Shown here: one piece after another, positions 8,559 through 17,374 of the stretch
Layout: each line of letters starts with the position of its first letter
How positions within the stretch are numbered: position 1 is the stretch's first letter
Source of the DNA: Longimicrobium sp.
Lineage (GTDB): Bacteria > Gemmatimonadota > Gemmatimonadetes > Longimicrobiales > Longimicrobiaceae
Assembly (NCBI GenBank): GCA_036389795.1
Contig: DASVWD010000246.1
Span: forward strand, 1 to 64,000
Direction of reading: 5' to 3'
DNA: 64,000 bases
Notes under the pieces: model-generated
What the model was told of the DNA's origin: nothing
The model's input: only the letters and a program-made list of their open reading frames with translations
Database searches by the model: none
Translations under genes and position numbers: made by a program

Positions 8559-9020
8559 CCGCCCCGGCGCGGCGGGCGCAGGCGGCGGGGCCGGGTCCCC
8601 GCGTGGAAGCCCACGCGGCGCGCACCCGCGCGGCCGTGTGGGACAACGCGACTTCTCGCGCCGCCCCGGCGGCGGGCCGCCGGGGCCCGCGTCCCGGGCG
8701 GCGCTTCCACATGGGTGGGCGCCACGCCGGGCGCGCCGCGGGTGCGCGCGCCGGCCAGGGTGGGAGAGAGCGCGCGGCGTAGGGCGCCGCGCCGGGGTCC
8801 GCCGCCGGGAGCCGCGGCGGGGGCGGCCGCGACCGGCCGCGCGGGTGTGGGCGAGGTGGCGCGCACGTCGACGGCGCGGGAGCGAGGGACGCCCCGGCCG
8901 AGCATCGCAGCCAGAGGAGAGCGGGGGAGCGCCGGGCCGGTGCAGTGCGGGCCCGGGGAGGGCGGCGTGTTGGGCGGGTCCCGCGCCGAACGGCGTAATC
9001 ACTGCAACGGGAGGGGTGGA
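8559..9020. other. very GC-rich leader upstream of the glycan locus
   Basis: About 460 bp of extremely G/C-rich sequence with several CG-rich palindromic stretches (for example GGCGGGCCGCCGGGGCC near 8673). Open frames cross it only because stops are rare, and none has protein-like composition. It may be a long leader or promoter region for the operon starting at 9021. I see no definable promoter. Confidence 0.4.
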
Positions 9021-10145
9021 GTGGCTCGCAAGGTCCTGGTGACGGGAGGGGCGGGGTTCGTGGGGAGCCACCTGGTGGACGCGCTCCTGGCACGCGGCGA
9101 CCGCGTGCGCATCCTCGACAACCTCGACCCGCAGGTGCACGGCCCCGGGCGGCGGCTCCCCGAGTGGGTCCCCGCCGACGCCGAGACCATGGTGGGCGAC
9201 GTGCGCGACCCCGACGCGGTGCGCCGCAGCCTCTACGGCGTCGAGGTGGTCTACCACCTGGCCGCCGCGGTGGGCGTGGGCCAGTCGATGTACCAGGTGG
9301 CCGACTACACCGCCACCAACACGCTGGGCACCGCGCACCTCCTGCAGGCGCTGGTGGACGACCGCGGTAGCGTGGAGCGCGTGGTGGTCGCCAGCTCCAT
9401 GTCCATCTACGGCGAGGGGCGCTACACCCGCCCCGACGGGAAGGAGCCGCGCGTCAACAGCCGCTCCGCCGACCAGCTGCGCCGCCACGAGTGGGAGCTG
9501 GTGGACCCCGACGGCGTGGTGCTCTCGCCCGCGCCCACCGACGAGGGCAAGCCGCTCGACCCCACCTCCATCTACGCGCTCACCAAGGCCGACCAGGAGC
9601 GGATGGTGCTCCAGATCGGCGCCGCGTACGGCATCCCCGCGGTGGCGCTCAGGTTCTTCAACATCTACGGGCCGCGCCAGGCGCTCTCGAACCCGTACAC
9701 GGGCGTGGCCGCCATCTTCAGCGCGCGGCTCCTGAACGGCGAGCCGCCGCTCATCTACGAAGACGGCGAGCAGCGGCGCGACTTCGTCTCGGTGCACGAC
9801 GTGGTGCAGGGCCTCCTCCTGGCCGCCGACGAGGAGGCCGCGGTGGGGAAGGCGCTCAACCTGGGCTCGGGGCGCGCGGTGAGCGTGCGCGAGGTGGCCT
9901 CCACGCTGGCCCGCGTGCTGGGGAGCGACCTGGAGCCCGTGGTCACCGGGCGCTGCCGGGTGGGCGACATCCGGAACTGCTACGCCGACATCTCGCTGGC
10001 GCGCGAGGTCCTGGGCTACGAGCCGCGCGTCGCGTTCGAGGAGGGGATGGAGGAGCTGGTGGCCTGGCTCGAGGGGCAGGAGCCGCCCGAGACCCACGTG
10101 GAAGCGCACGCGGCCGAGCTCGCCGCCCGCGGACTCACGCTGTGA
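9021..10145 (+). CDS. NAD-dependent epimerase/dehydratase (extended SDR, UDP-glucose 4-epimerase-like)
   Basis: An extended short-chain dehydrogenase/reductase of 374 residues. It has the N-terminal nucleotide-binding TGGAGFVGSHL, the acidic residue after beta-2 (LDNLD), VYHLAAAVGVG, the catalytic Ser region (SSMSIYG) and the YALTK catalytic Tyr/Lys pair. RFFNIYGPRQ and the C-terminal substrate domain are typical of nucleotide-sugar 4-epimerases and dehydratases. The GTG at 9021 is preceded by a strong GGGAGGGG ribosome site, which fixes the start. It is the first gene of the glycan operon, and the next gene starts 11 bp after its stop. The exact sugar substrate is unknown. Confidence 0.88.
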   Translation: MARKVLVTGGAGFVGSHLVDALLARGDRVRILDNLDPQVHGPGRRLPEWVPADAETMVGDVRDPDAVRRSLYGVEVVYHLAAAVGVGQSMYQVADYTATNTLGTAHLLQALVDDRGSVERVVVASSMSIYGEGRYTRPDGKEPRVNSRSADQLRRHEWELVDPDGVVLSPAPTDEGKPLDPTSIYALTKADQERMVLQIGAAYGIPAVALRFFNIYGPRQALSNPYTGVAAIFSARLLNGEPPLIYEDGEQRRDFVSVHDVVQGLLLAADEEAAVGKALNLGSGRAVSVREVASTLARVLGSDLEPVVTGRCRVGDIRNCYADISLAREVLGYEPRVAFEEGMEELVAWLEGQEPPETHVEAHAAELAARGLTL

Positions 10146-10156
10146 GGAGGGGGACG

Positions 10157-11245
10157 ATGAAGGGGAAGCGAGACTGCACGCTCGTCACCGGGGGCGCGGG
10201 GTTCGTCGGCTCCAACCTGGCCGACGCGCTCCTCTCCGAGGGCGAGAAGGTCATCGTGGCCGACAACTTCTCACGCGACGGCGTGCGGCAGAACGCGGCG
10301 TGGCTCAAGCGGAAGCACGGAGAGCGGGTGCGCATCGAGACCGTGGACGTGCGCGACGGGGCCCGCATCCGCTCGCTGGTGCGCGAGTCGAAGCGCGTCT
10401 ACCACCTGGCGGCGCAGGTGGCGGTCACCACCTCGCTCGTGGACCCGCTGGACGACCTGGAGACCAACGTCCTGGGCACCTTCCACGTGCTCGAGGCCGC
10501 CCGCACCATGCTGAACCCGCCGGCGGTCCTCTTCACCTCCACCAACAAGGTGTACGGGGCGATGGAGGACGTGGAGGTGGTGCTCGAGGGCGACCGCTAC
10601 GCCTACGCCGACGGGCGCGAGGGGATCGCCGAGGACGCGCGGCTCGACTTCCACTCGCCGTACGGCTGCTCCAAGGGCGCGGCCGACCAGTACGTGCACG
10701 ACTACGCGCGCATCTACGGACTGCCGACGGTGGTCTTCCGCATGAGCTGCATCTACGGCACCCGGCAGTTCGGCACGGAGGACCAGGGGTGGGTGGCGCA
10801 CTTCGCCCGCTCGCTCCTCTCCGGCGAGCCGGTCACCATCTACGGAGACGGCCGCCAGGTGCGCGACGTCCTCTGGATCGACGACCTGGTGCGGGCGATG
10901 CGCCTGGCGATGGACCGCATCGACACGGTGGCCGGCGAGGTCTTCAACATCGGCGGGGGCGCGGCCAACGCCGTCAGCGTGCGCGGCGTGATCGAGCGCC
11001 TGCGCGAGCTCACCGACTCCGCCGTCCCCGTCTCCCATGCCGACTGGCGCCCGGGCGACCAGCGGATCTACGTCTCCGACACCGCGAAGGCGGAGCGCGT
11101 CCTCGGCTGGCGCGCGGAGACGCCGTGGGAGGAGGGGCTGGGCCGGCTGGTGGAGTGGCTGCACGAGGCCCGGCTGGCCACCCCCGTGCTGGCGCTCTCC
11201 GAGCCGGCGGTGGAGGAGCCCGCGCTCGTCCAGGCCGCCCGCTGA
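10157..11245 (+). CDS. NAD-dependent epimerase, CDP-paratose 2-epimerase-like
   Basis: A second extended SDR (362 residues) with TGGAGFVGSNL, VYHLAAQVAVTTS, TSTNKVYG and the active-site SPYGCSKGAADQYVHDY. The next block, FRMSCIYGTRQFGTEDQGW, is characteristic of CDP-paratose/tyvelose 2-epimerase-type enzymes rather than GalE, so a 2-epimerase or related role is inferred. GAGGAGGGGG just upstream gives a strong ribosome site for ATG 10157. It is co-directional with the previous epimerase and likely co-transcribed. It would supply an activated deoxy- or epimerised sugar to the glycosyltransferases downstream. Confidence 0.85.
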   Translation: MKGKRDCTLVTGGAGFVGSNLADALLSEGEKVIVADNFSRDGVRQNAAWLKRKHGERVRIETVDVRDGARIRSLVRESKRVYHLAAQVAVTTSLVDPLDDLETNVLGTFHVLEAARTMLNPPAVLFTSTNKVYGAMEDVEVVLEGDRYAYADGREGIAEDARLDFHSPYGCSKGAADQYVHDYARIYGLPTVVFRMSCIYGTRQFGTEDQGWVAHFARSLLSGEPVTIYGDGRQVRDVLWIDDLVRAMRLAMDRIDTVAGEVFNIGGGAANAVSVRGVIERLRELTDSAVPVSHADWRPGDQRIYVSDTAKAERVLGWRAETPWEEGLGRLVEWLHEARLATPVLALSEPAVEEPALVQAAR

Positions 11246-11282
11246 CGCATCGACGTCATCATCGACCTCTGCCGACCACGGA

Positions 11283-12269
11283 ATGACGGTCACCGACACG
11301 ATCACCACCACGATGAAGGCCGCGCGGCTCGTGGGCCCCGGCGAGCTGCGCCTCGAGGAGGTGCCGCTCCCCGAGCCCGGGCCGGGGCAGGTGCGCATCC
11401 GCCTGGAGGGGTGCGGCGTCTGCGCGTCGAACCTCGTGCCCTGGGGCGGCGCCGAGTGGATGCGCTACCCGCTGGAGCCCGGCGACCTGGGGCACGAGGG
11501 GTGGGGCGTGGTCGACGCGGTGGGCGAGGGCGTCGAGGGGATCGCCGTCGGGCAACGGGTGGCCGCGCTCTCCTACCGCTCCTACGCCGAGTACGACCTG
11601 GCCGACGCGGCGAGCGTGGTCCCCCTGCCGCCGGAGCTGGACGGGCGGCCCTTCCCCGGCGAGCCGCTGGGGTGCGCGATGAACATCTTCCGCAGGAGCG
11701 GCGTCCACGCCGGGCAGACGGTGGCCGTGGTGGGCGTCGGCTTCCTGGGCGCGCTCCTCGTCCGGCTGGCGAAGGACGCCGGCGCGCGGGTGATCGCCGT
11801 CTCGCGCCGCCCCTTCTCGCTGGACGTGGCGCGCGAGATGGGCGCCGACGAGCTGGTGCCGATGGACGACCACTGGCGGATCATCGAGCGGGTGAAGGAG
11901 CTGACCGGCGGCGCCTTCTGCGAGCGGGTGATCGAGGCGGTGGGGAAGCAGTGGCCGCTGGACCTGGCGGCGGAGATCACGAAGGAGCGGGGGCGGCTGG
12001 TGGTCGCGGGCTACCACCAGGACGGGCCGCGCCAGGTGAACATGCAGCTCTGGAACTGGCGCGGGCTCGATGTGGTCAACGCCCACGAGCGCGACCCGCA
12101 GGTCTACCTGGACGGCATCCGCGCCGCCGTGGACGCCGTCGCCTCGGGGCGCCTGGATCCCACGCCGCTCTACACGCACACCTTCCCGCTCGACCGCCTG
12201 GGCGACGCGCTGGACGCCACGCGGGACCGGCCGGACGGGTTCCTGAAGGCGCTGGTGGTGCCGGGGTGA
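11283..12269 (+). CDS. medium-chain zinc-type alcohol dehydrogenase-like protein
   Basis: An MDR-superfamily oxidoreductase of 328 residues. The N-terminal GroES-like domain has GCGVCASNL (catalytic zinc Cys) and LGHEGWGVV (the GHE motif). The Rossmann domain has VAVVGVGFLGALLVRLAK. The four-Cys structural zinc loop of classical ADHs is missing, and the protein is slightly shorter than usual. Similar MDR proteins act with Gfo/Idh oxidoreductases in sugar or amino-sugar metabolism. The neighbouring epimerases and Gfo/Idh gene support oxidation or reduction of a sugar hydroxyl, but the substrate is inferred from context. ATG 11283 is used; a later in-frame ATG (MKAARLVG) is also possible. Confidence 0.83.
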   Translation: MTVTDTITTTMKAARLVGPGELRLEEVPLPEPGPGQVRIRLEGCGVCASNLVPWGGAEWMRYPLEPGDLGHEGWGVVDAVGEGVEGIAVGQRVAALSYRSYAEYDLADAASVVPLPPELDGRPFPGEPLGCAMNIFRRSGVHAGQTVAVVGVGFLGALLVRLAKDAGARVIAVSRRPFSLDVAREMGADELVPMDDHWRIIERVKELTGGAFCERVIEAVGKQWPLDLAAEITKERGRLVVAGYHQDGPRQVNMQLWNWRGLDVVNAHERDPQVYLDGIRAAVDAVASGRLDPTPLYTHTFPLDRLGDALDATRDRPDGFLKALVVPG

Positions 12270-12271
12270 GG

Positions 12272-12322
12272 AAGTGCGAGGTGCGAGGTGCGAGGTGCGA
12301 GGTGCGAGGTGCAAAGTGCGAA
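12272..12322 (+). repeat. R7 short tandem repeat (GTGCGAG unit)
   Basis: About five direct copies of a 7-nt unit GTGCGAG with drift to GTGCAAA, immediately after the MDR stop codon. A related GTGCGTGA/GTGCGAAA tract follows the glgX stop at about 57.49 kb. ACTAAGGACTAAAGCACCAAGGACT (about 12434-12464) is a further short direct repeat in the same gap. Confidence 0.75.
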
Positions 12323-12343
12323 CGGCCCCCGCGACATCCATCG

Positions 12344-12413
12344 GATGTCATTCCGAGGGAGCCCGCGCGCTGGACTCGCCTCCGCACCGAGCCCTCAGGA
12401 TGACCGCGTTTTG
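12344..12413. repeat. R5 dispersed repeat, copy 1 (short form)
   Basis: Starts ATGTCATTCCGAGGGAGCCC and ends CCCTCAGGATGACCGCGTTTT, i.e. inverted TCATTCCGAGGG / CCTCAGGATGA termini. Longer relatives lie at 40.84, 57.57 and 59.92 kb. Confidence 0.7.
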
Positions 12414-12469
12414 TCGCTCGGGACTCGAGGACTAAAGCACTAAGGACTAAAGCACCAAGGACTTTCGAC

Positions 12470-13525
12470 GTGACCGACACCCTCTCCATCCCAACCGCGT
12501 CCACGCTCGACGCCGACCGCAGCCTCGAACCCTCGGACATCCTCACGCCCCGTCTCGGCTTCCTCGGCGTCGGCTGGATCGGCCGGCACCGCATGGAGGC
12601 GATCGCCAACGCCGGCGTGGCCGAGGTCGCGGCGGTCGCCGACACGTCGCCCGAGATGGTCGCGGCGGCGAGGGAGGCGGCGCCGGACGCGGAGGTGGTC
12701 GAATCGCTCGACGACCTGCTGGCGCTGGGGGTGGACGGCGTCGTGATCGCCACGCCGAGCGCGCTGCACGCCGGGCAGTCGGTGCGCGCGCTCGAGGCCG
12801 GCGCCGCCGTGTTCTGCCAGAAGCCGCTGGGGCGCACGGCCGGCGAGGTCCGCCGCGTGGTCGACGCCGCGGGGGCGGCGGACCGGCTGCTCGCCGTCGA
12901 CCTCTCCTACCGCTGCACCGAGGGGATGCGCGCGATCCGCGAGCGGGTGCGCGCGGGCGAGCTGGGGAAGGTGTTCGCCGTCGACCTGGTCTTCCACAAC
13001 GCGTACGGGCCCGACAAGCCGTGGTTCTACGACCCCGCGCTCTCCGGCGGCGGGTGCGTGATGGACCTGGGCGTGCACCTGGTGGACCTGGCCCTGTGGA
13101 CGCTCGGCTTCCCGCGCGTGGAGGGTGTCGCCGGCCGCCTCTTCGCCGGCGGCGAGCCGCTGGGCCCGAGCCCCGACCGCTGCGAGGACTACGCGGTCGC
13201 CGGCATCTCGCTGGAAGGGGGGACGGAGGTGCGGCTGGCGTGCTCGTGGAAGGTGTCCGCCGGGCGCGACGCGGTGATCGAGGCCGCGTTCTACGGCACG
13301 GGCGGCGGCGCGGCGCTGCGCAACGTCGACGGCTCGTTCTACGACTTCACCGCCGAGCTGTACCGCGGCACCGCGCGCGAGACGCTGGCCGCGCCGCCCG
13401 ACGCGTGGGGCGGCCGCGCCGCGGTGGAGTGGGCGGAGCGCCTGGCCGCCGGCGAGCGCTTCGACCCCGCGTGCGAGCGGCTGGTGGACGTGGCGGAAGT
13501 CCTCGACCGGATCTACGGCCGATGA
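12470..13525 (+). CDS. Gfo/Idh/MocA-family NAD(P)-dependent oxidoreductase
   Basis: A 351-residue protein with an N-terminal Rossmann domain (LGFLGVGWIGRHRMEAI, residues about 29-45), VIATPSALHA and the family's K-P catalytic motif, here as CQKPLGRT instead of the usual EKP. The C-terminal domain has GGGCVMDLGVHLVDL with the conserved Asp/His of the substrate site. Members oxidise or reduce sugars and inositols. Together with the MDR gene just upstream it suggests a two-step sugar modification. The GTG at 12470 lies just after a direct-repeat tract, with no strong Shine-Dalgarno. The stop overlaps the next ATG by 4 bp, so it is co-translated with the glycosyltransferase. Confidence 0.87.
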   Translation: MTDTLSIPTASTLDADRSLEPSDILTPRLGFLGVGWIGRHRMEAIANAGVAEVAAVADTSPEMVAAAREAAPDAEVVESLDDLLALGVDGVVIATPSALHAGQSVRALEAGAAVFCQKPLGRTAGEVRRVVDAAGAADRLLAVDLSYRCTEGMRAIRERVRAGELGKVFAVDLVFHNAYGPDKPWFYDPALSGGGCVMDLGVHLVDLALWTLGFPRVEGVAGRLFAGGEPLGPSPDRCEDYAVAGISLEGGTEVRLACSWKVSAGRDAVIEAAFYGTGGGAALRNVDGSFYDFTAELYRGTARETLAAPPDAWGGRAAVEWAERLAAGERFDPACERLVDVAEVLDRIYGR

Positions 13526-14643
13526 AGATCCTGCTCACCACCGACACCGTCGGCGGCGTCTGGGACCACGGCGTCACCCTGGCGCGCGAGCTGGACGCCG
13601 CCGGCCACGAGGTGCTGCTGGCGGTGATCGGCGAGCCGCGCGACGAGCGGCTGGCGCGCATCCCCGCGGGCGTGCAGGTCGTCTCGCGCCCCTACCGGCT
13701 GGAGTGGATGCAGGGCGCGGAGGCAGACGTCCCCGCCGCGGCCGCCTGGCTGGCCGAGCTGGCGGCGCTCTGGGCGGCCGACGTGGTGCACCTGAACCAG
13801 CTCGCCTACGCCGCGTACGGCTTCCCCGCGCCGGTGGTGACCGCCGCGCACAGCGACGTCCTCTCCTGGTGGACGCACGTGCACGGCTGCGAGGCGCCCC
13901 CCGGGTGGGCCGCGTACGCCCGCTGGGTGGGCGACGGCCTGCGCGCCGCCACCGCCGTCGTCACGCCCACCGGGTACCAGGCGGCGCTGCTACGGGATCA
14001 CTACGGCGTCCGTCCCACGCGCGTGATCCACAACGGCATCGAGCCGCCGCCCGGAGAGCCCGCCGCGCGCGGGGAGACCGTCGTCCTCAGCGTGGGCCGG
14101 CTGTGGGACCGCGGCAAGGGCGTCGACGTGCTGGACGAGGCGGCGGGGATGCTGGGCCCGGACTTCCCGCCCGTGCACGTGCTGGGCGAGACGGTGGCCC
14201 CCCACGGCGAGGTCTTCACCGCGTCGAGCCTCGTCGTCCACGGCCGCGTGGAGCGCGCCGAGGTGGACGCGTGGATGCGGCGCGCGTCGATCTACGTGGG
14301 CCCCTCGCGCTACGAGCCGTTCGGGCTGGCCCCGCTGGAGGCCGCGCTCTCCGGCTGCGCGCTGGTCTTGAGCGACATCGGCACCTTCCGCGAGCTGTGG
14401 GACGGCTGCGCCGAGTTCTTCCCGCCGGGCGACGCACGGGCCCTCGCGGACGTGCTGGCGAAGCTGGCCGCCGACCCGGTGCGCCGCGCCCGCCTGGCCG
14501 AGGGCGCGCGCAAGCGGGCGCTGCGCCGCTACACCGCGCCGCGCATGGCCGAGGAGTACCTGGCCCTGTACCGCCAGCTCGTCCAGCAGCGCGCCGCCGG
14601 CCGCCCCCCCGAGCCGCTCCCCCCGCTGGCGGTGGCCTCATGA
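13522..14643 (+). CDS. family 4 glycosyltransferase (GT-B fold)
   Basis: A 373-residue GT-B glycosyltransferase. The N-terminus has MKILLTTDTVGGVWDHGVTL (donor/acceptor Gly-rich loop). The C-terminal donor-binding domain has VLSVGRLWDRGKGVDVL, a helical segment, and SRYEPFGLAPLEAALSGCALV with the E-x7-E motif of GT4 retaining enzymes. The protein is probably cytoplasmic or membrane-peripheral and transfers an activated sugar onto a glycan or lipid carrier. ATG 13522 overlaps the stop of the Gfo/Idh gene. The donor may be the product of the upstream epimerases and dehydrogenases (inference). Confidence 0.9.
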   Translation: MKILLTTDTVGGVWDHGVTLARELDAAGHEVLLAVIGEPRDERLARIPAGVQVVSRPYRLEWMQGAEADVPAAAAWLAELAALWAADVVHLNQLAYAAYGFPAPVVTAAHSDVLSWWTHVHGCEAPPGWAAYARWVGDGLRAATAVVTPTGYQAALLRDHYGVRPTRVIHNGIEPPPGEPAARGETVVLSVGRLWDRGKGVDVLDEAAGMLGPDFPPVHVLGETVAPHGEVFTASSLVVHGRVERAEVDAWMRRASIYVGPSRYEPFGLAPLEAALSGCALVLSDIGTFRELWDGCAEFFPPGDARALADVLAKLAADPVRRARLAEGARKRALRRYTAPRMAEEYLALYRQLVQQRAAGRPPEPLPPLAVAS

Positions 14644-14697
14644 AGATGAAGTTCCGCGTGAGGCCAGCCCCTCCGCGCCGCCCCCTCGTCCGCGCCG

Positions 14698-14754
14698 AAG
14701 GAGTCCGCGAAGGCGGACTTTGCGCCGTTGTTGCCGCGGATTCATCCGCCCTTC
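14698..14754 (-). repeat. R6 dispersed repeat, copy 1
   Basis: On the minus strand it reads GGCGGATGAATCCGCGGCAA followed by CAACGGCGCAAAGTCCGCCT and TCGCGGACTCC, with GTCCGC/GCGGAC inverted parts. Relatives lie at 24.75, 37.14 and 55.03 kb. It fills the 142-bp gap between two glycosyltransferase genes. Confidence 0.65.
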
Positions 14755-14785
14755 GCCCGGCCTTCCCCCGAGCCCGCCCCTGACG

Positions 14786-15931
14786 ATGCGCATCGTCTTC
14801 TTCGTCCACAGCATCGTCTCGGACTGGAACCACGGGAACGCGCACTTCCTGCGCGGGCTGATGAGCTCGCTCACCCGGCTGGGGCACGACGTCTCCTCGC
14901 ACGAGCCCCGCGGCGCCTGGTCGCTCGCGAACCTGCTGGCCGACCACGGCGTGGGCCCGGTGGTCGAGTTCGCCCGCGCCTACCCGGAGATCGACGTCCA
15001 CGCGTTCGACCCCGCGTCCCCCGCGCTGCAGGAGGAGCTGGCAGCGGCGGCCGCGGGCGCGGACGTGGTGGTCGTGCACGAGTGGAACGAGCCGCACGTG
15101 GTGAACGCGCTCGCCCGCCTCGCGCCGCGGGCCGGGGCGCTCGCCGTCTTCCTCGACACGCACCACCGGCCCTGGAGCCAGCCCGAGGCGATCGCCCGCT
15201 TCGACCTCCTGGCCTTCGACGCCGTGCTCGCCTTCGGGCGCGTGCTGCGCGACGTCTACCGCGCCCGCTTCGGCGTGGCGCGCGCCTGGACCTTCCACGA
15301 GGCCGCCGACGTCGTGCGCTTCCGCCCCCTGGCGCGCGAGAAGGAGCAGGACGTGGTCTGGATCGGCAACTGGGGCGACGAGGAGCGCACCGGGGAGCTG
15401 CGCGCCTTCTGGCTCGACTCCGCGCGGGCGCTGCCGGAGCTCCGGTTCGTCGCGCACGGCGTCCGCTACCCCGAGTACGCGCTCGCCGAGCTGGCGGACG
15501 CCGGGGTGGAGTTCCGCGGCTGGGCGCCCTCGGCCCGCGTCCCGGAGATCTTCGCCCGCAGCCGCGCGACCCTGCACGTGCCGCGGCGCGCCTACGCCCA
15601 GGCGCTGGCCGGGATCCCCACCATCCGCGTCTTCGAGGCGCTGGCGTGCGGCATCCCCCTGGTCAGCGCCCCCTGGCACGACGCCGAGGAGCTCTTCCGC
15701 GCGGGCGACTACGCCGTCGCCCGCACCCCGGCGGAGATGCGCGACGCGCTGAAGCGGCTGGCGGCGGACGAAGACGCGGCGCGCGCGCAGGCCGAGCGCG
15801 GGCTGGAGACGATCCTGGCGCGGCACACCTGCGACCACCGCGCCCTGGAGCTGCTGGACATCGTCGCCGGGCTGGGCGCGGCCGGGAGCGCGGGAACGCT
15901 GGCAGGGACCGCCGTCGCCGCGAGCGGATGA
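14786..15931 (+). CDS. CgeB-like glycosyltransferase 1
   Basis: A 381-residue GT-B-type glycosyltransferase resembling CgeB/spore-maturation-type family members. It starts MRIVFFVHSIVSDWNHGNAH. Mid-protein is DVVWIGNWGDEERT, and the C-terminal domain has HVPRRAYAQALAGIPTIRVFEALACGIPLVSAPW, a donor-site block followed by an extended helix. Its N-terminus aligns with the two later CgeB-like genes (S-x-x-S-W-N-G pattern, R-G-H-x-V, then Glu), so these three are paralogues in one operon. Its ATG follows an R6 repeat, and its stop overlaps the next gene. Confidence 0.82.
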   Translation: MRIVFFVHSIVSDWNHGNAHFLRGLMSSLTRLGHDVSSHEPRGAWSLANLLADHGVGPVVEFARAYPEIDVHAFDPASPALQEELAAAAAGADVVVVHEWNEPHVVNALARLAPRAGALAVFLDTHHRPWSQPEAIARFDLLAFDAVLAFGRVLRDVYRARFGVARAWTFHEAADVVRFRPLAREKEQDVVWIGNWGDEERTGELRAFWLDSARALPELRFVAHGVRYPEYALAELADAGVEFRGWAPSARVPEIFARSRATLHVPRRAYAQALAGIPTIRVFEALACGIPLVSAPWHDAEELFRAGDYAVARTPAEMRDALKRLAADEDAARAQAERGLETILARHTCDHRALELLDIVAGLGAAGSAGTLAGTAVAASG

Positions 15932-16263
15932 TGGCGCGGCTTTCGGAGGCGGAGTTCAGGGCGACGTTCGACGCGCCGATGCAGCGGGTGGGCATGGACG
16001 AAGGGCCGCCGTTCGACTTCTGGCCGTACGTCGACGCCATCCCGGCGGAGGACTTCGAGGGCCACGACTGCTCCCCCGGGTCCGTGACGTACGCCTACCG
16101 CGACGAAAGCGGGCGCTACCAGCACGTGCTGATCGACTCGGAGGCCCGCGACGTCTTCATGGCGGTGGTCCTCGACCTCCGGGCGGAACGGGTGGTCGGC
16201 CATCACCTGCTCGACCTCCCGAAGCTCTACGGTCCCGACGGCGAGAGCGAGGAGCCGGCATGA
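15928..16263 (+). CDS. conserved-looking small hypothetical protein in the glycan operon
   Basis: 111 residues with a double ATG (15928/15931) overlapping the preceding stop codon, so it is translationally coupled. The protein is acidic with many aromatics (FDFWPYVDAIP, SVTYAYRDESGRYQHVLIDS) and has no signal peptide or membrane segment. The strand-rich pattern and a VDxIPxEDFxGHDC segment look like a compact alpha/beta domain, but I recognise no family. The operon position between glycosyltransferases suggests an accessory role. Alternatively, it is an unrelated housekeeping insertion. Confidence 0.75.
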   Translation: MMARLSEAEFRATFDAPMQRVGMDEGPPFDFWPYVDAIPAEDFEGHDCSPGSVTYAYRDESGRYQHVLIDSEARDVFMAVVLDLRAERVVGHHLLDLPKLYGPDGESEEPA

Positions 16264-16288
16264 AATCCACCGCAGCGGCGGAGGCCAC

Positions 16289-17374
16289 GTGGAGCTGACC
16301 TTCTTCGGATCGTCCCTCGTCTCGTCGTACTGGAACGGCGCGGCCACCTACTACCGCGGGCTGCTGCGCGCGCTCTCGGACCGCGGGCACCGCGTCACCT
16401 TCTGCGAGCCCGACGCCTACGACCGCCAGCAGAACCGCGACCTGGCGGAGGACCCGGACTACGCGCGGGTGATCGTCTACCGCTCCGAGGCCGAGCGCGG
16501 CACGCTGGTGGCCGCCGCGTTCGAGACCAGCGACTGGGTGATCAAGTGCAGCGGCGTGGGCGTGTGGGACGCCGAGCTGGAGGAGGCGCTGGCCGAGCGC
16601 TCCGGCGGCCGCGCGCGGACGGCGTTCCTGGACGTGGACGCGCCCGCCACCCTCGCCCGCATGGCCGCCGACGCGGCCGACCCCTTCCGCGCGCACGTCC
16701 CCCGCTACGACCACGTCTTCACCTACGGCGGCGGCCCGCCCGTGGTCGAGGCGTACGAGCGGTGGGGCGCGCGGGGGTGCACCTGCATCTACAACGGCCT
16801 GGACCCCGACGAGCACCGGCCGCTGGAGCGCCCCGAGCGCCCCGGGTTCGACCTGCTCTTCATGGGGAACCGGCTGCCGGACCGCGAGGCGCGCGTCGAG
16901 GAGTTCTTCCTGCGTGCCGCCGCCCTCTGCCCCGAGCACCGCTTCGTGCTGGGCGGCGAGGGGTGGGGCGACAAGCCGATGCCGCCCAACGTCACCTGCC
17001 TGGGCCACGTCCCCACCGCGCGGCACAACGAGGTGAACGCGTCGGCGCGGCTGGTGCTCAACATCCACCGCCAGTCGATGGTGGAGAACGGGTGGAGCCC
17101 GGCCACGCGGATGTTCGAGGCCGCCGGCGCCGCCTGCTGCCAGGTGACCGACGTGATGCGGGGGATCGAGGACTTCTTCGCCCCCGGCGAGGAGATCCTG
17201 CTGGCCGCCGACGGCGCCGAGGTCGCCCGCCTGGTGCGCGAGACGGGCGACGACCAGGCGCGCCGCATCGGCCAGGCGGCCAGGCGGCGGGCGCTCACGA
17301 GCCACACCTACGCCCAGCGCGCCGCGCAGATGGACGCCGTGCTGCGCGCGCCGGTGGCGGAGGGCGTCGCATGA
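16289..17374 (+). CDS. CgeB-like glycosyltransferase 2
   Basis: 361 residues. The N-terminus is FFGSSLVSSYWNGAATYYRG and the protein is collinear with the next gene. It contains FTYGGGPPVVEAYERWGARG, LLFMGNRLPDREARVEEFF and the C-terminal NASARLVLNIHRQSM...GWSPATRMFEAAGAACCQ block typical of CgeB-like glycosyltransferases (GT1-type C-domain). The GTG at 16289 is preceded by GCGGAGGCC, a usable ribosome site. The stop overlaps the ATG of the next paralogue by 4 bp. The product is expected to be cytosolic and to act on a nascent glycan; acceptor and donor are unknown. Confidence 0.83.
   Translation: MELTFFGSSLVSSYWNGAATYYRGLLRALSDRGHRVTFCEPDAYDRQQNRDLAEDPDYARVIVYRSEAERGTLVAAAFETSDWVIKCSGVGVWDAELEEALAERSGGRARTAFLDVDAPATLARMAADAADPFRAHVPRYDHVFTYGGGPPVVEAYERWGARGCTCIYNGLDPDEHRPLERPERPGFDLLFMGNRLPDREARVEEFFLRAAALCPEHRFVLGGEGWGDKPMPPNVTCLGHVPTARHNEVNASARLVLNIHRQSMVENGWSPATRMFEAAGAACCQVTDVMRGIEDFFAPGEEILLAADGAEVARLVRETGDDQARRIGQAARRRALTSHTYAQRAAQMDAVLRAPVAEGVA

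Noticed and set aside
8559-9020. Coding sequence in the leader before the first epimerase
   Set aside because: All frames have biased Arg/Gly/Ala/Pro composition; the strong ribosome site at 9010-9017 places the gene start at 9021.
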